Source: Polynucleobacter sp. Tro8-14-1 | Lineage (GTDB): Bacteria > Pseudomonadota > Gammaproteobacteria > Burkholderiales > Burkholderiaceae | DNA length: 64,000 nucleotides | NCBI RefSeq assembly: GCF_018881655.1 | Contig: NZ_JACVPX010000003.1 | Span: 62,001 to 126,000 of the forward strand | Direction: 5' to 3' | Shown: piece by piece, positions 49,672 to 57,291 of the stretch | Layout of the letters: every line of letters begins with the position of its first letter | How positions within the stretch are numbered: the stretch's first letter is position 1 | Notes under the pieces: generated by a model | Databases searched by the model: none | The model's input: the letters and a program-made list of their open reading frames with translations, nothing else | What the model was told of the DNA's origin: nothing | Translations under genes and position numbers: made by a program

Positions 49672-50924
49672 TTAGAGAAGGTGTAAGAAGAGTCGTTGTA
49701 ACTGGCCTAGGCGCTGTTTCTGGCCTTGGGGTAGGTGCTGGAATTCAATTTCAGAAGGCCGTTCAATGTCAATCCGGAATTGGCGCTTTTTCAGAGTTAA
49801 CTGCAATACCCGTTGATCTTCCTTGCGCTTCCATTATTCAAGATGATCTCTTTTTTGATTTGGATGCGAATTCACTTGGGATGTTTGACAGAACTGCTCA
49901 CCTTTCCTGGCTGGTAGCCAAGGAAGCGTTGCAACAGTCTGGCTTGGGCGATTTAAGTGAGGCAGAGCTTGATAAAAGCGGAATTTTCTGGGGAACTGGA
50001 TTTGGTGGCTCCAACACCCTCGATAACACCTATCAAGATATTTACCTTAACACTAAACAACGTGCTCGACCATTCACTATTATTGGCGTAATGGCCAATG
50101 GAGCGGCTGGATTACTGTCAATGCGAACTGGCTTTAGAGGTCCCTCATTAACTTACTCAACCGCATGCGCATCTTCAAGTCATGCTGTGGGGGAAGCTTT
50201 CCGAAGTATTCAGTATGGAGTTTGCGAAAGAGCGATTGCAGGTGGCGCTGAAAGCTTATTTAATGCTGGCCCAATAAAGGCATGGGAGGCTTTGAGAACG
50301 CTTGCAACCCCAGATCCAGATAACATTGCTAGTTCATGTAAGCCCTTTTCAAAGAACAGAAGTGGCTTTGTTTTGGGGGAGGGTGCGGCTGCCTTAATTC
50401 TAGAATCTCTTGAAAGCGCTCTTAAGAGAGGCGCTAATATTCTGGGCGAAGTCGTTGGTTATGGTGCAACAACCGATGCGATGCACATTACAAGACCTGA
50501 CTCACTGGGTCAGGCTAAAGCCATGAAGGCCTGCATGGCAGAAGCAGGCGTTAACTCAATGGATATTGGATATATTAATGCGCATGGAACTGCCACTGGT
50601 GTGGGTGATTTAGCTGAAACGAATTCAATTAAATCTGCATTTGGAATAGAGGCTGCGCAAAAAACTGCTATTAGCTCTACGAAAGCGATCCATGGTCACA
50701 CACTGGGAGCGGCAGGCGCTTTAGAGTTGGTGATTACGATACAGGCGTTACAGAACAATATTGCCCCTGGTACTGCATTTTTAAAGATAGCAGACCCGGA
50801 GTGCGATCTAAACTATTTGCCATTACAGTCTATTGATTTAGATATTTCATACGCAATGAGCAATTCATTTGCATTCGGAGGATCTAACGCCTCCATTCTG
50901 ATATCTAAGCTCAGAAAAGCTTAA
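49668..50924 (+). CDS. Beta-ketoacyl-ACP synthase II-type (FabF-like)
   Basis: This 418-residue ketosynthase has all catalytic residues: Cys167 in YSTACASSS, His306 in NAHGTATGVGD, Lys339 and His344 in KAIHGHTLGAAGALE. The overall layout is FabF/KAS II rather than FabH. It starts at TTG 49668, overlapping the ACP stop; no ATG is available near the conserved VVVTGLGAVSGLG start. Coupled to a private ACP and beside a hydroxylase and hydrolase, it probably elongates an acyl chain for a dedicated product, not bulk fatty acid synthesis. Other genes such as FabG, FabZ or a malonyl transferase are absent here and would have to come from elsewhere. Confidence 0.9.
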   Translation: MIREGVRRVVVTGLGAVSGLGVGAGIQFQKAVQCQSGIGAFSELTAIPVDLPCASIIQDDLFFDLDANSLGMFDRTAHLSWLVAKEALQQSGLGDLSEAELDKSGIFWGTGFGGSNTLDNTYQDIYLNTKQRARPFTIIGVMANGAAGLLSMRTGFRGPSLTYSTACASSSHAVGEAFRSIQYGVCERAIAGGAESLFNAGPIKAWEALRTLATPDPDNIASSCKPFSKNRSGFVLGEGAAALILESLESALKRGANILGEVVGYGATTDAMHITRPDSLGQAKAMKACMAEAGVNSMDIGYINAHGTATGVGDLAETNSIKSAFGIEAAQKTAISSTKAIHGHTLGAAGALELVITIQALQNNIAPGTAFLKIADPECDLNYLPLQSIDLDISYAMSNSFAFGGSNASILISKLRKA

Positions 50925-51280
50925 AACAGTTTTTTGAATTTGTTGGCTATTTCGTAATGCCACAAAACACCAAGCGTCATTCCTGTAAACAGCACCTCAG
51001 TATCGCTAATTAAGCCATGTAAGTTATCCGCTTGGTAAGAGTCGGATGCGATATTAATTAGGACTTCGGAAATGATTAAGGTTACCGTAAAAACAAATCG
51101 ATAGCGCTTTATATTCGGTGAAAATTCACCAATTAAGCCAGCATGATTTTTTAGGAGCAAAAGAATGCTGGCGGTATTGGTGAGCCAAAAAAAAATGACC
51201 AGCACACTCAGGTGGAAGGGGGCGGTTAGGTAGTACAGCGCCGAAACGGCTGCCTGAGTGGCCAGTAATAGTTGAATCAA
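50921..51280 (-). CDS. Small membrane protein of unknown function
   Basis: This 119-residue protein has about three hydrophobic segments (approximately 3-22, 24-43 and 64-82) with a fourth near 90-110, and no motif I recognise. It starts at TTG 51280, eight bases after the stop of the exported repeat protein, and overlaps the ketosynthase 3' end by four bases tail-to-tail. This suggests a two-gene operon with the upstream exported protein. Function unknown. Confidence 0.55.
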   Translation of the reverse strand: MIQLLLATQAAVSALYYLTAPFHLSVLVIFFWLTNTASILLLLKNHAGLIGEFSPNIKRYRFVFTVTLIISEVLINIASDSYQADNLHGLISDTEVLFTGMTLGVLWHYEIANKFKKLF

Positions 51281-51288
51281 TTTAAGGT

Positions 51289-51897
51289 TTACTTCTTAGG
51301 TGTAGCGATGGATGCTGCCATCGCATCATAGTAAATAACCTTAACTTGCTCGCCTACATTAACATCAGCCAACAAAGCAGGGTTCTTTACGGTAACGGTG
51401 GTGATCTTACCGCTAGGACCTTTTACGGAAACAAGCTTTTTCTCGCGATTGACTTCTACTATATCGGCAATGATGGTTGTTTTATTAGCAATTTTTTCGG
51501 AAGGCTTTTCGTTTGCATGGGACGATGTCACTGTGTTGGTCTCAACTTTAGAGCGGATACCATCACTCTTAGTCTTAATGAGCTCAATCGCTACAGCTAA
51601 TTCATAATTTACATTGACGCGATCACCTTTTTTGATCTGGTCAAAATTGGTAATATCCGGTCCAGCAACAAACTTTGATTCACCCTCTTTGTTTTTGAAG
51701 GTAATAGTGCGAGTCTTTTTATCAATCTTTACCACTTCGCCCTCGTATAGCTGATAGCGATTGTCGGTCACTGCGGCATCAATCACGGCTGGTTTCGCCT
51801 GGCCGGATGCTGCGGTTGCTGGTTGTGCATTCACTGGGGATATGCTGGTAAAAAAGGCTGCAAGGATTAGTGCGATTTGCGCATATTTGATGTTCAT
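51289..51897 (-). CDS. Exported protein with two related repeats, unknown function
   Basis: The 202-residue product has a signal peptide ending near NAQP (about residue 24) and two similar modules: YEGEVVKIDKKTRTITFKN (51-69, continuing to ~106) and a second at about 142-197 beginning IIADIVEVN. Both have a hydrophobic strand, a charged turn, a VKxGDxVxVxY-like strand (KKGDRVNVNYELAVAIEL, and VGEQVKVIYYDAMAASI). Between them is a polar linker of about 35 residues. This is an internal duplication of a small beta-barrel-like unit; I do not recognise the family. AAGGAAAAT precedes ATG 51897. It is the likely first gene of an operon with the small membrane protein. Confidence 0.7.
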   Translation of the reverse strand: MNIKYAQIALILAAFFTSISPVNAQPATAASGQAKPAVIDAAVTDNRYQLYEGEVVKIDKKTRTITFKNKEGESKFVAGPDITNFDQIKKGDRVNVNYELAVAIELIKTKSDGIRSKVETNTVTSSHANEKPSEKIANKTTIIADIVEVNREKKLVSVKGPSGKITTVTVKNPALLADVNVGEQVKVIYYDAMAASIATPKK

Positions 51898-52037
51898 TAT
51901 TTTCCTTATATATAAAAAGCTGCTAAATTGAATCTTAGCCTATTTTTATAATAAAAATCGATATTCCTTGCCGAGGCTTAAATAGACATCTTTTGTTAAG
52001 ATCATCCATTAACTTGATTTACTCCAAAGGAATTTGA

Positions 52038-52817
52038 ATGCCCCAATTTGCTGCAAACCTCACCATGCTGTTTAATGAGTTGCCTTTTTTAGATCGTTTT
52101 GAAAAGGCAGCTAAGTCTGGGTTTCAGGCGGTTGAATTTCTTTTTCCTTATCCATTTCCTGCGGAGGAGATTAAGCAAAAACTAGAGCAATATAAGCTTG
52201 AACTAGTTCTACATAATTTGCCTGCCGGCGATTGGGATGCCGGGGAGCGCGGCATAGCTTGCTTGCCAGATCGTGTTGCAGAGTTCCAGGGAGGGGTCGT
52301 CAAGGCTATTGAATATGCAAAAACGCTTGGCGTTAAGCAATTAAATTGTTTGGCTGGAAAAATTCCAGCTGGTGTTGATAAAGGCTTACTACATCAAACA
52401 TTTGTTTCAAATTTGGCTTATGCAGCTGCTGCTTTAAAGAAGGTCAACATCAAACTTCTAATTGAGCCAATAAACACATTCGATATTCCTGGCTTTTATT
52501 TATCCAGAACCCAGCAGGCCTTAGATATTCTGAACGAAGTGGGTTCAGATAATTTATTTATTCAATATGACATCTACCATGCCCAACGCATGGAAGGTGA
52601 GCTCTGCAAAACCATAGAAACCAATCTTTCTAAAATCGCTCACATTCAATTGGCGGATAACCCCGGCAGAAATGAGCCAGGTACTGGAGAAATTAATTAC
52701 CCGCATCTATTTCAGTTCATTGATGGCATTGGCTATGAAGGTTGGATTGGCTGCGAATACAAACCAGCAACTAATACTGAAGCAGGATTGGGCTGGATTA
52801 AAAATCTAACTAAATAA
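52038..52817 (+). CDS. hyi: Hydroxypyruvate isomerase
   Basis: Hyi interconverts hydroxypyruvate and tartronate semialdehyde in glyoxylate catabolism. The 259-residue TIM-barrel (xylose-isomerase-like, AP endonuclease 2 family) begins PQFAANLTMLFNELPFLDRF and shows LIEPINTFDIPGFYLSRT, FIQYDIYHAQRMEGEL and HIQLADNPGRNEPGTGEINY, matching Hyi. Metal-ligand glutamates/aspartates sit in those blocks. AAAGGAAT precedes ATG 52038. glxR follows 15 bases later. The carboligase gene gcl, often next to hyi, is not in the window. Confidence 0.9.
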   Translation: MPQFAANLTMLFNELPFLDRFEKAAKSGFQAVEFLFPYPFPAEEIKQKLEQYKLELVLHNLPAGDWDAGERGIACLPDRVAEFQGGVVKAIEYAKTLGVKQLNCLAGKIPAGVDKGLLHQTFVSNLAYAAAALKKVNIKLLIEPINTFDIPGFYLSRTQQALDILNEVGSDNLFIQYDIYHAQRMEGELCKTIETNLSKIAHIQLADNPGRNEPGTGEINYPHLFQFIDGIGYEGWIGCEYKPATNTEAGLGWIKNLTK

Positions 52818-52832
52818 CGATATGGAGACATT

Positions 52833-53732
52833 ATGAGTAAGCAATTAAAGTTGGGATTTGTTGGTTTAGGAATAATGGGTACACCTATGGCGGGCCATTT
52901 AATCGATGCAGGCCACGAAGTGTTTATTAATACGCGTAGTAAGGTACCAGAAGGGCTGGCGTCTTCATCGGCAGTGCAATGCTCCTCGCCTCAAGAAGTT
53001 GCTAGCAAAGCCGACATTATTTTTACTATGGTCCCAGACACTCCTGATGTTGAGAAGGTGCTATTTGGTGACAACGGAATAGCATCTGGCCTTACCAAAG
53101 GGAAGGTTGTTGTTGATATGAGCTCCATATCACCAATTTCTACTAAAGAGTTTGCTAAGAAAATAAATGCATTGGGCTGCGATTACTTGGATGCTCCAGT
53201 TTCTGGCGGTGAACTTGGTGCAAAAAATGCGACCCTTTCAATCATGGTTGGCGGAGATGAGGGTGTCTTTGAGAAAGTGAAGCCCGTATTTGAGTTGATG
53301 GGCAAAAATATTAATCTCGTGGGTGGAAATGGAGATGGTCAAACCGCTAAGGTGGCCAACCAAATCATTGTTGCCCTGAATATTGAGGCTGTAGCAGAAG
53401 CGCTCTTGTTTGCTTCTAAAGCTGGTGCAGATCCTGCAAAGGTACGTCAGGCTTTAATGGGTGGTTTTGCTAGCTCCAAGATACTAGAGGTGCATGGCGA
53501 AAGAATGGTTAAGCGCACTTTTGATCCCGGTTTCAGAATTGAATTGCATCAAAAAGATTTGAACCTCGCTCTCAATAGCGCCAGAGCTTTGGGTGTCTCA
53601 TTGCCAAATACGGCAACTGCACAGGAATTATTTAATTCATGCGCAGCTCATGGTGGTAAAGCCTGGGATCATTCGGCAATGGTTCGCGCTCTAGAGAAGC
53701 TTGCAAACTTTGAAATTGGGCAAAAGGCATAA
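52833..53732 (+). CDS. glxR: 2-hydroxy-3-oxopropionate (tartronate semialdehyde) reductase
   Basis: GlxR reduces tartronate semialdehyde to D-glycerate. The 299-residue beta-hydroxyacid dehydrogenase has the cofactor loop GFVGLGIMGTPMAGHL, the DAPVSGGELGAKNATLSIM substrate block, and the catalytic lysine in GDGQTAKVANQI. The family is broad; the neighbour hyi points to GlxR. It lies 15 bases after hyi in the same operon. Confidence 0.9.
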   Translation: MSKQLKLGFVGLGIMGTPMAGHLIDAGHEVFINTRSKVPEGLASSSAVQCSSPQEVASKADIIFTMVPDTPDVEKVLFGDNGIASGLTKGKVVVDMSSISPISTKEFAKKINALGCDYLDAPVSGGELGAKNATLSIMVGGDEGVFEKVKPVFELMGKNINLVGGNGDGQTAKVANQIIVALNIEAVAEALLFASKAGADPAKVRQALMGGFASSKILEVHGERMVKRTFDPGFRIELHQKDLNLALNSARALGVSLPNTATAQELFNSCAAHGGKAWDHSAMVRALEKLANFEIGQKA

Positions 53733-53741
53733 GCCAATCCT

Positions 53742-54326
53742 ATGTCTTCAACTTTAGTAGTTTATTTGCATGGTTTTCGCTCCTCCCCAAGGTCGAGTAA
53801 GGCGGTCTTGACGGGGGATGCAATAAAGGCCTTATCCACATTAGAGAATCAAATTGAGTGGTATTGCCCCCAGTTGTTAGCTTCACCAAAGGCAAGCATG
53901 GATATGGTGATACAGCATATCGAAGCATCAACACATGATCACCTAGTGGTTATCGGCTCTTCTTTGGGTGGCTACTACACTAACTACTTGGCCGAAAAAT
54001 TTGGCTGTAAAGCCGTCATTCTCAACCCGGCAGTCAGAGCGCCAAAAGAGTTGGCGCCGCATGTTGGAATGCTGACCTCATATGATACCAACGAGCCCTA
54101 CGATTTCCGTCCAGAATATATTGATGAACTAAAGTCACTTCAGGTCGAAGTCATTAGCAATCCGGGACGCTACTTTCTAATCGCCGCAAAAGGCGATGAG
54201 CTCTTAGATTGGCAAGAAATGGTTGATTTTTATAAGGGTGCAGAGCAGTTGGTGCTTGAGGGGGGTGATCATGGAATTTCAGATTACCCCAACCACTTGC
54301 CTAAAGTCATAAATTTCATCTCTTGA
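53742..54326 (+). CDS. YqiA/YcfP-like alpha/beta hydrolase
   Basis: This 194-residue esterase has the start VVYLHGFRSSPRSSKA, nucleophile elbow IGSSLGGYYTNYLA, the NPAVRA strand that follows, an acidic region near AAKGDELLDWQ and a terminal EGGDHGISDYPNHL with the histidine. It fits the YqiA (UPF0227) family of small alpha/beta hydrolases, whose substrates are short acyl esters. It starts nine bases after glxR and could be cotranscribed. Its role in glyoxylate metabolism is not established. Confidence 0.87.
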   Translation: MSSTLVVYLHGFRSSPRSSKAVLTGDAIKALSTLENQIEWYCPQLLASPKASMDMVIQHIEASTHDHLVVIGSSLGGYYTNYLAEKFGCKAVILNPAVRAPKELAPHVGMLTSYDTNEPYDFRPEYIDELKSLQVEVISNPGRYFLIAAKGDELLDWQEMVDFYKGAEQLVLEGGDHGISDYPNHLPKVINFIS

Positions 54327-54333
54327 TGGTGGA

Positions 54334-54362
54334 TTGATTGCTACTTGCTTCTTCTGTAAGAT
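54334..54362 (+). promoter_or_regulatory. Candidate sigma-70 promoter of the HNH gene
   Basis: TTGATT (54334-54339) and TAAGAT (54357-54362) are separated by 17 bases. The transcript would begin near 54369, about 40 bases before the HNH start. Confidence 0.5.
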
Positions 54363-54409
54363 GATCTAAACGACTGCCGATTATTTGCGCTGTCTAGAAA
54401 GGAGAGTTT

Positions 54410-54979
54410 GTGCTGAGCATCTTGAAATTAGACGCAGGTGGAATTCCCCAGGGCTGGGTTAATGCAGAAGAAGCCACCAAACAATATGCTGATAGTAGCG
54501 TTTTGTGGACTTTAGGTGACCCCATTTTTCAAATGCGCGGTGGCATTTCAAGATCCACTGGTAAACAATCCATCATCGAGTTGCACTCCATCATTGCCGT
54601 AAAGGGAAGTGCCAAGATCAATCTCTTTGATGTGGTTCCCGTAATTACAAAACACAAACTGTTTAAGCGTGATCGTGGACTATGCGCTTATTGCGGTGAC
54701 CCCATACACGAAAACCAAGCAGAAGCTGAGCACATCATTCCCAATAGTCGCGGCGGTAAATACAGTTGGATGAACTTGGTAATCTCCTGCAGGCCTTGCA
54801 ATCAACGCAAAGGCAATCGCACTCCAGAGCAGGCCGGCATGTCCCTGTTGTATACGCCATATTTACCCAGTCTCTATGAAGACATGATTCTAAAAGGGCG
54901 CAACATTTTGGCGGACCAAATGGACTTCCTCGCAGCTAATTTGCCTAAGAATAGTCGCCTTCTAGAAGGTCTGATCTGA
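54410..54979 (+). CDS. HNH endonuclease domain protein
   Basis: The 189-residue protein has an HNH nuclease domain at about 88-140: zinc cysteines Cys92 and Cys95 (LCAYCG), the catalytic histidine in AEAEHIIPNSRGG, and a second cysteine pair Cys127 and Cys130 (SCRPCN). The N-terminal 85 residues have no recognised domain. Stand-alone HNH proteins of this kind are widespread in Burkholderiales with unknown biological role; McrA-like restriction or DNA repair are possible. AAGGAG (54399-54404) precedes GTG 54410. The DUF3108 gene follows two bases after the stop. Confidence 0.85.
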   Translation: MLSILKLDAGGIPQGWVNAEEATKQYADSSVLWTLGDPIFQMRGGISRSTGKQSIIELHSIIAVKGSAKINLFDVVPVITKHKLFKRDRGLCAYCGDPIHENQAEAEHIIPNSRGGKYSWMNLVISCRPCNQRKGNRTPEQAGMSLLYTPYLPSLYEDMILKGRNILADQMDFLAANLPKNSRLLEGLI

Positions 54980-54981
54980 GC

Positions 54982-55980
54982 TTGAGAATAGGGCGGTGTA
55001 ATTTTTTTCATCTTCCCAAGATATATTCCTTCAGAATTATTCTTGCAGCTTTGCTGCTATCGGTATTAGGACATCTCATTCTTTTTTTTGGGCTCCCCTT
55101 CATCTCTTTTTCTGAACCTGCGCCAATCGCAGATGACTTAATTATTAGGGCCGAACTAAAACTAGATCCCCCAAAGAAGATTCAAATTTCAAAAGCCTCC
55201 AAGAAGATTCCAAAGAAAACGGACTCTACCAACGTGGTTGAAGACTTGAATTCAACCGCAAACGGTCAGCAGGGTGGCGATTCCAATCAAGCGGGTGTAG
55301 CTTTTAAATTACCCGAGTCAGGCATCATTTATTACGACTCTTACGTGGATGGTCAAAAGTATCAAACCGGTGAGATCGATTGGTGGGTTGATGGCAATAA
55401 CTATCGCCTCTATATCAACATCCCGTATGCATTTGTTGGCCCATTTGTTTTTGAATCTCGTGGCTCGGTTGATTCTTATGGAATCGCTCCAATTCTCTAT
55501 TGGTCACAACGGGGCACAAAACCCCCTCGTTATTCACGCTTCGATCGAAATGAAAGTGGGCGAGGGCAGATGTTCTTCTCCGAGAAACCTGAGTTCACTC
55601 CGGAAATATTGCCTGGAACCCAAGATCGTTTCAGCTTAATGTTCCAGCTAGCCTCATTATTAAATGGGGATAGCAAATTGGATGAGGCAGGGTCTATTCG
55701 ACAAATACCGGTTGTCGACTACAACACACTAGAGATGTGGAGCTTTAAGAGCTATGGTGAGGTGACTTCAGAGGATATTCCCAGTCTAGGCAAGGCAGTA
55801 AATCGTCATTACGCCTTAATGCAACGAGAAAATGACCCTTACAAGCGCCAGGTAGACATCTGGCTTGCAAAAGACCTTGAGTGGCTACCAGGGCGCATTC
55901 GCTCTCAAGAATCGAGTGGCAGGGTGGTTGAGCTTATTTTCAAGCAAAAGAACCCTATTGCAACTGTAGTTAAACCTTAA
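54982..55980 (+). CDS. DUF3108 domain-containing membrane-anchored protein
   Basis: This 332-residue protein has one N-terminal membrane segment (about 20-43), a polar linker rich in Lys/Ser (60-100, KKIQISKASKKIPKKTDS), and a periplasmic DUF3108 domain from about 110 (ESGIIYYDSYVDGQKYQTGE, YRLYINIPYAF, FESRGSVDSYGIAPILYW). The layout of an N-terminal anchor, linker and single C-terminal beta-rich domain recalls TonB-like architecture, but no TonB motif is present. Start TTG 54982 lies two bases after the HNH stop; no better in-frame start is visible. Function unknown. Confidence 0.7.
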   Translation: MRIGRCNFFHLPKIYSFRIILAALLLSVLGHLILFFGLPFISFSEPAPIADDLIIRAELKLDPPKKIQISKASKKIPKKTDSTNVVEDLNSTANGQQGGDSNQAGVAFKLPESGIIYYDSYVDGQKYQTGEIDWWVDGNNYRLYINIPYAFVGPFVFESRGSVDSYGIAPILYWSQRGTKPPRYSRFDRNESGRGQMFFSEKPEFTPEILPGTQDRFSLMFQLASLLNGDSKLDEAGSIRQIPVVDYNTLEMWSFKSYGEVTSEDIPSLGKAVNRHYALMQRENDPYKRQVDIWLAKDLEWLPGRIRSQESSGRVVELIFKQKNPIATVVKP

Positions 55981-55982
55981 TC

Positions 55983-56510
55983 CTAAAAACCAGATCCAGA
56001 TCTTGGGTTTTGATTTTGATTGTTGTGACCCAGTAGAGCACCCATCATTGTGTACAAGGCGGCGCCTGACATTGATACAGCAAAAATACCTGAAAACGAG
56101 ATGATGATAGGCAGAATGCGCCACTGCTCCGATAGCTTGTAATCGCCATATCCAACAGTTGTATACATTTCACCGGCAAAGTAGAAGGTCTGAGGATTGG
56201 TTGGAAAGACTTTTAACGCAACGCAGATATATGTCCAGATCACAATTTCTGATAAGTGGATAGCGATGACCAAAAGGATGGCAATGAAGTACGACAGGAA
56301 GCTGGCGCCTAGAATTCGTCGCCTGGTCATCACTTGGTCTATTGCGTGGAAGGTGCCCGCGATACCCAAAACGGCTACCGCATGAACTGCAAGCATCAGG
56401 CAGGCAAAGACAACGATGACCCATATCTGACCATTTCCCATATCCGCATTTATTTCATTAAATAGCGTTGCAAAGCTTGGAAGGTCAGTATTCTTAAATA
56501 AGCTAAACAT
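55983..56510 (-). CDS. Small K+ channel-like protein
   Basis: The 175-residue protein has three hydrophobic segments (about 29-52, 68-95 and 132-155), with the potassium selectivity-filter sequence TTVGYGD (117-123) preceded by the pore helix YFAGEMY. This is a two-TM-like pore unit with one extra N-terminal helix and no RCK regulatory domain. Ion_trans_2-type proteins of this size are common in betaproteobacteria, and their physiological role is not established. It lies convergent with the DUF3108 gene, two bases apart, and starts 73 bases after the ankyrin gene stop on the same strand. No sensor motif is visible in the C-terminal tail (NNQNQNPRSGSGF). Confidence 0.8.
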   Translation of the reverse strand: MFSLFKNTDLPSFATLFNEINADMGNGQIWVIVVFACLMLAVHAVAVLGIAGTFHAIDQVMTRRRILGASFLSYFIAILLVIAIHLSEIVIWTYICVALKVFPTNPQTFYFAGEMYTTVGYGDYKLSEQWRILPIIISFSGIFAVSMSGAALYTMMGALLGHNNQNQNPRSGSGF

Positions 56511-56583
56511 GCTCAGTTGTTTATGGGTTAGATTACAAAGATATCTTATTTGACATAATAATGATTATACGCAAATACGTATA

Positions 56584-57291
56584 TCAGGATTTGGGTTGAG
56601 CAAGGACCTTTGGAACTACATAAGGCTGCTTATAAAGCTTCTGCCAGCGTGAACTCAGACCCTCAGCAATCCATGGTTTTTCATAAATCAGTGCGATATC
56701 AATAGCCGTAAATCCTTGCGAGTTACGCGCCTGCAGATCGGCCCCTTTATCTAGCAATAACTTAACCAATGATTCGTTGCCAGACTGAACAGCCATCATT
56801 AGCGGCGTAGTATTGCCAGGGCTAGGAGCATCAACAAATGCTCCGTTTGCGAGCAAATACTGGGCAATCTCTAGATGACCCCTTGAACAGGCGTAATGTA
56901 AAGGAGTCCAGCCTATGTGATTAATTTGAGCCTTTTGTACCTGTATGAGGCTCTTTACAAGGGGTAAATTGCCTTCAATTGATGCAATCATGAGTGGCGT
57001 TTCACCGAATTTATTGGAAATATCCACATCAGTAGCCTTATCGGCCACTAGAAACGTAATGACATCCTCAGACTTATCCTTAATTGCTAGATTCAGCATT
57101 AATTCGCCCTTGGCATCGATTGAATTCGGGCTAACACCTTTAGAAACCAGAGATCTAACGGTAGAAACATCGTTGAATTTGGCTGCCTTAGCAAAATCAG
57201 CAATATCAGCGTCGGATTGGGCTAACGCGAAGTTATTTAAGTTTAAGGAGAAACTAAAAATACAGACAACTATCTTAAATTTAATTCTCAT
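56584..57291 (-). CDS. Exported ankyrin-repeat protein
   Basis: The 235-residue protein has a signal peptide (MRIKFKIVVCIFSFSLNLNNFALA) and about five ankyrin repeats from residue 30 to 215, recognisable as GETPLMIASIEGNLPLVKSLI, GWTPLHYACSRGHLEIAQYLL, NTTPLMMAVQSGNESLVKLLL and GFTAIDIALI blocks (only cores cited). It is predicted periplasmic. Its ATG overlaps the tatD stop by four bases, so it is the last gene of the mltG-tmk-holB-tatD operon. Ankyrin repeats usually bind proteins; the partner is unknown. Confidence 0.85.
   Translation of the reverse strand: MRIKFKIVVCIFSFSLNLNNFALAQSDADIADFAKAAKFNDVSTVRSLVSKGVSPNSIDAKGELMLNLAIKDKSEDVITFLVADKATDVDISNKFGETPLMIASIEGNLPLVKSLIQVQKAQINHIGWTPLHYACSRGHLEIAQYLLANGAFVDAPSPGNTTPLMMAVQSGNESLVKLLLDKGADLQARNSQGFTAIDIALIYEKPWIAEGLSSRWQKLYKQPYVVPKVLAQPKS

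Noticed and set aside
47175..51897. Integration of an island at tRNA-Asp
   Set aside because: I found no repeat of the tRNA 3' end downstream and no integrase; only the G+C drop and gene content hint at transfer.
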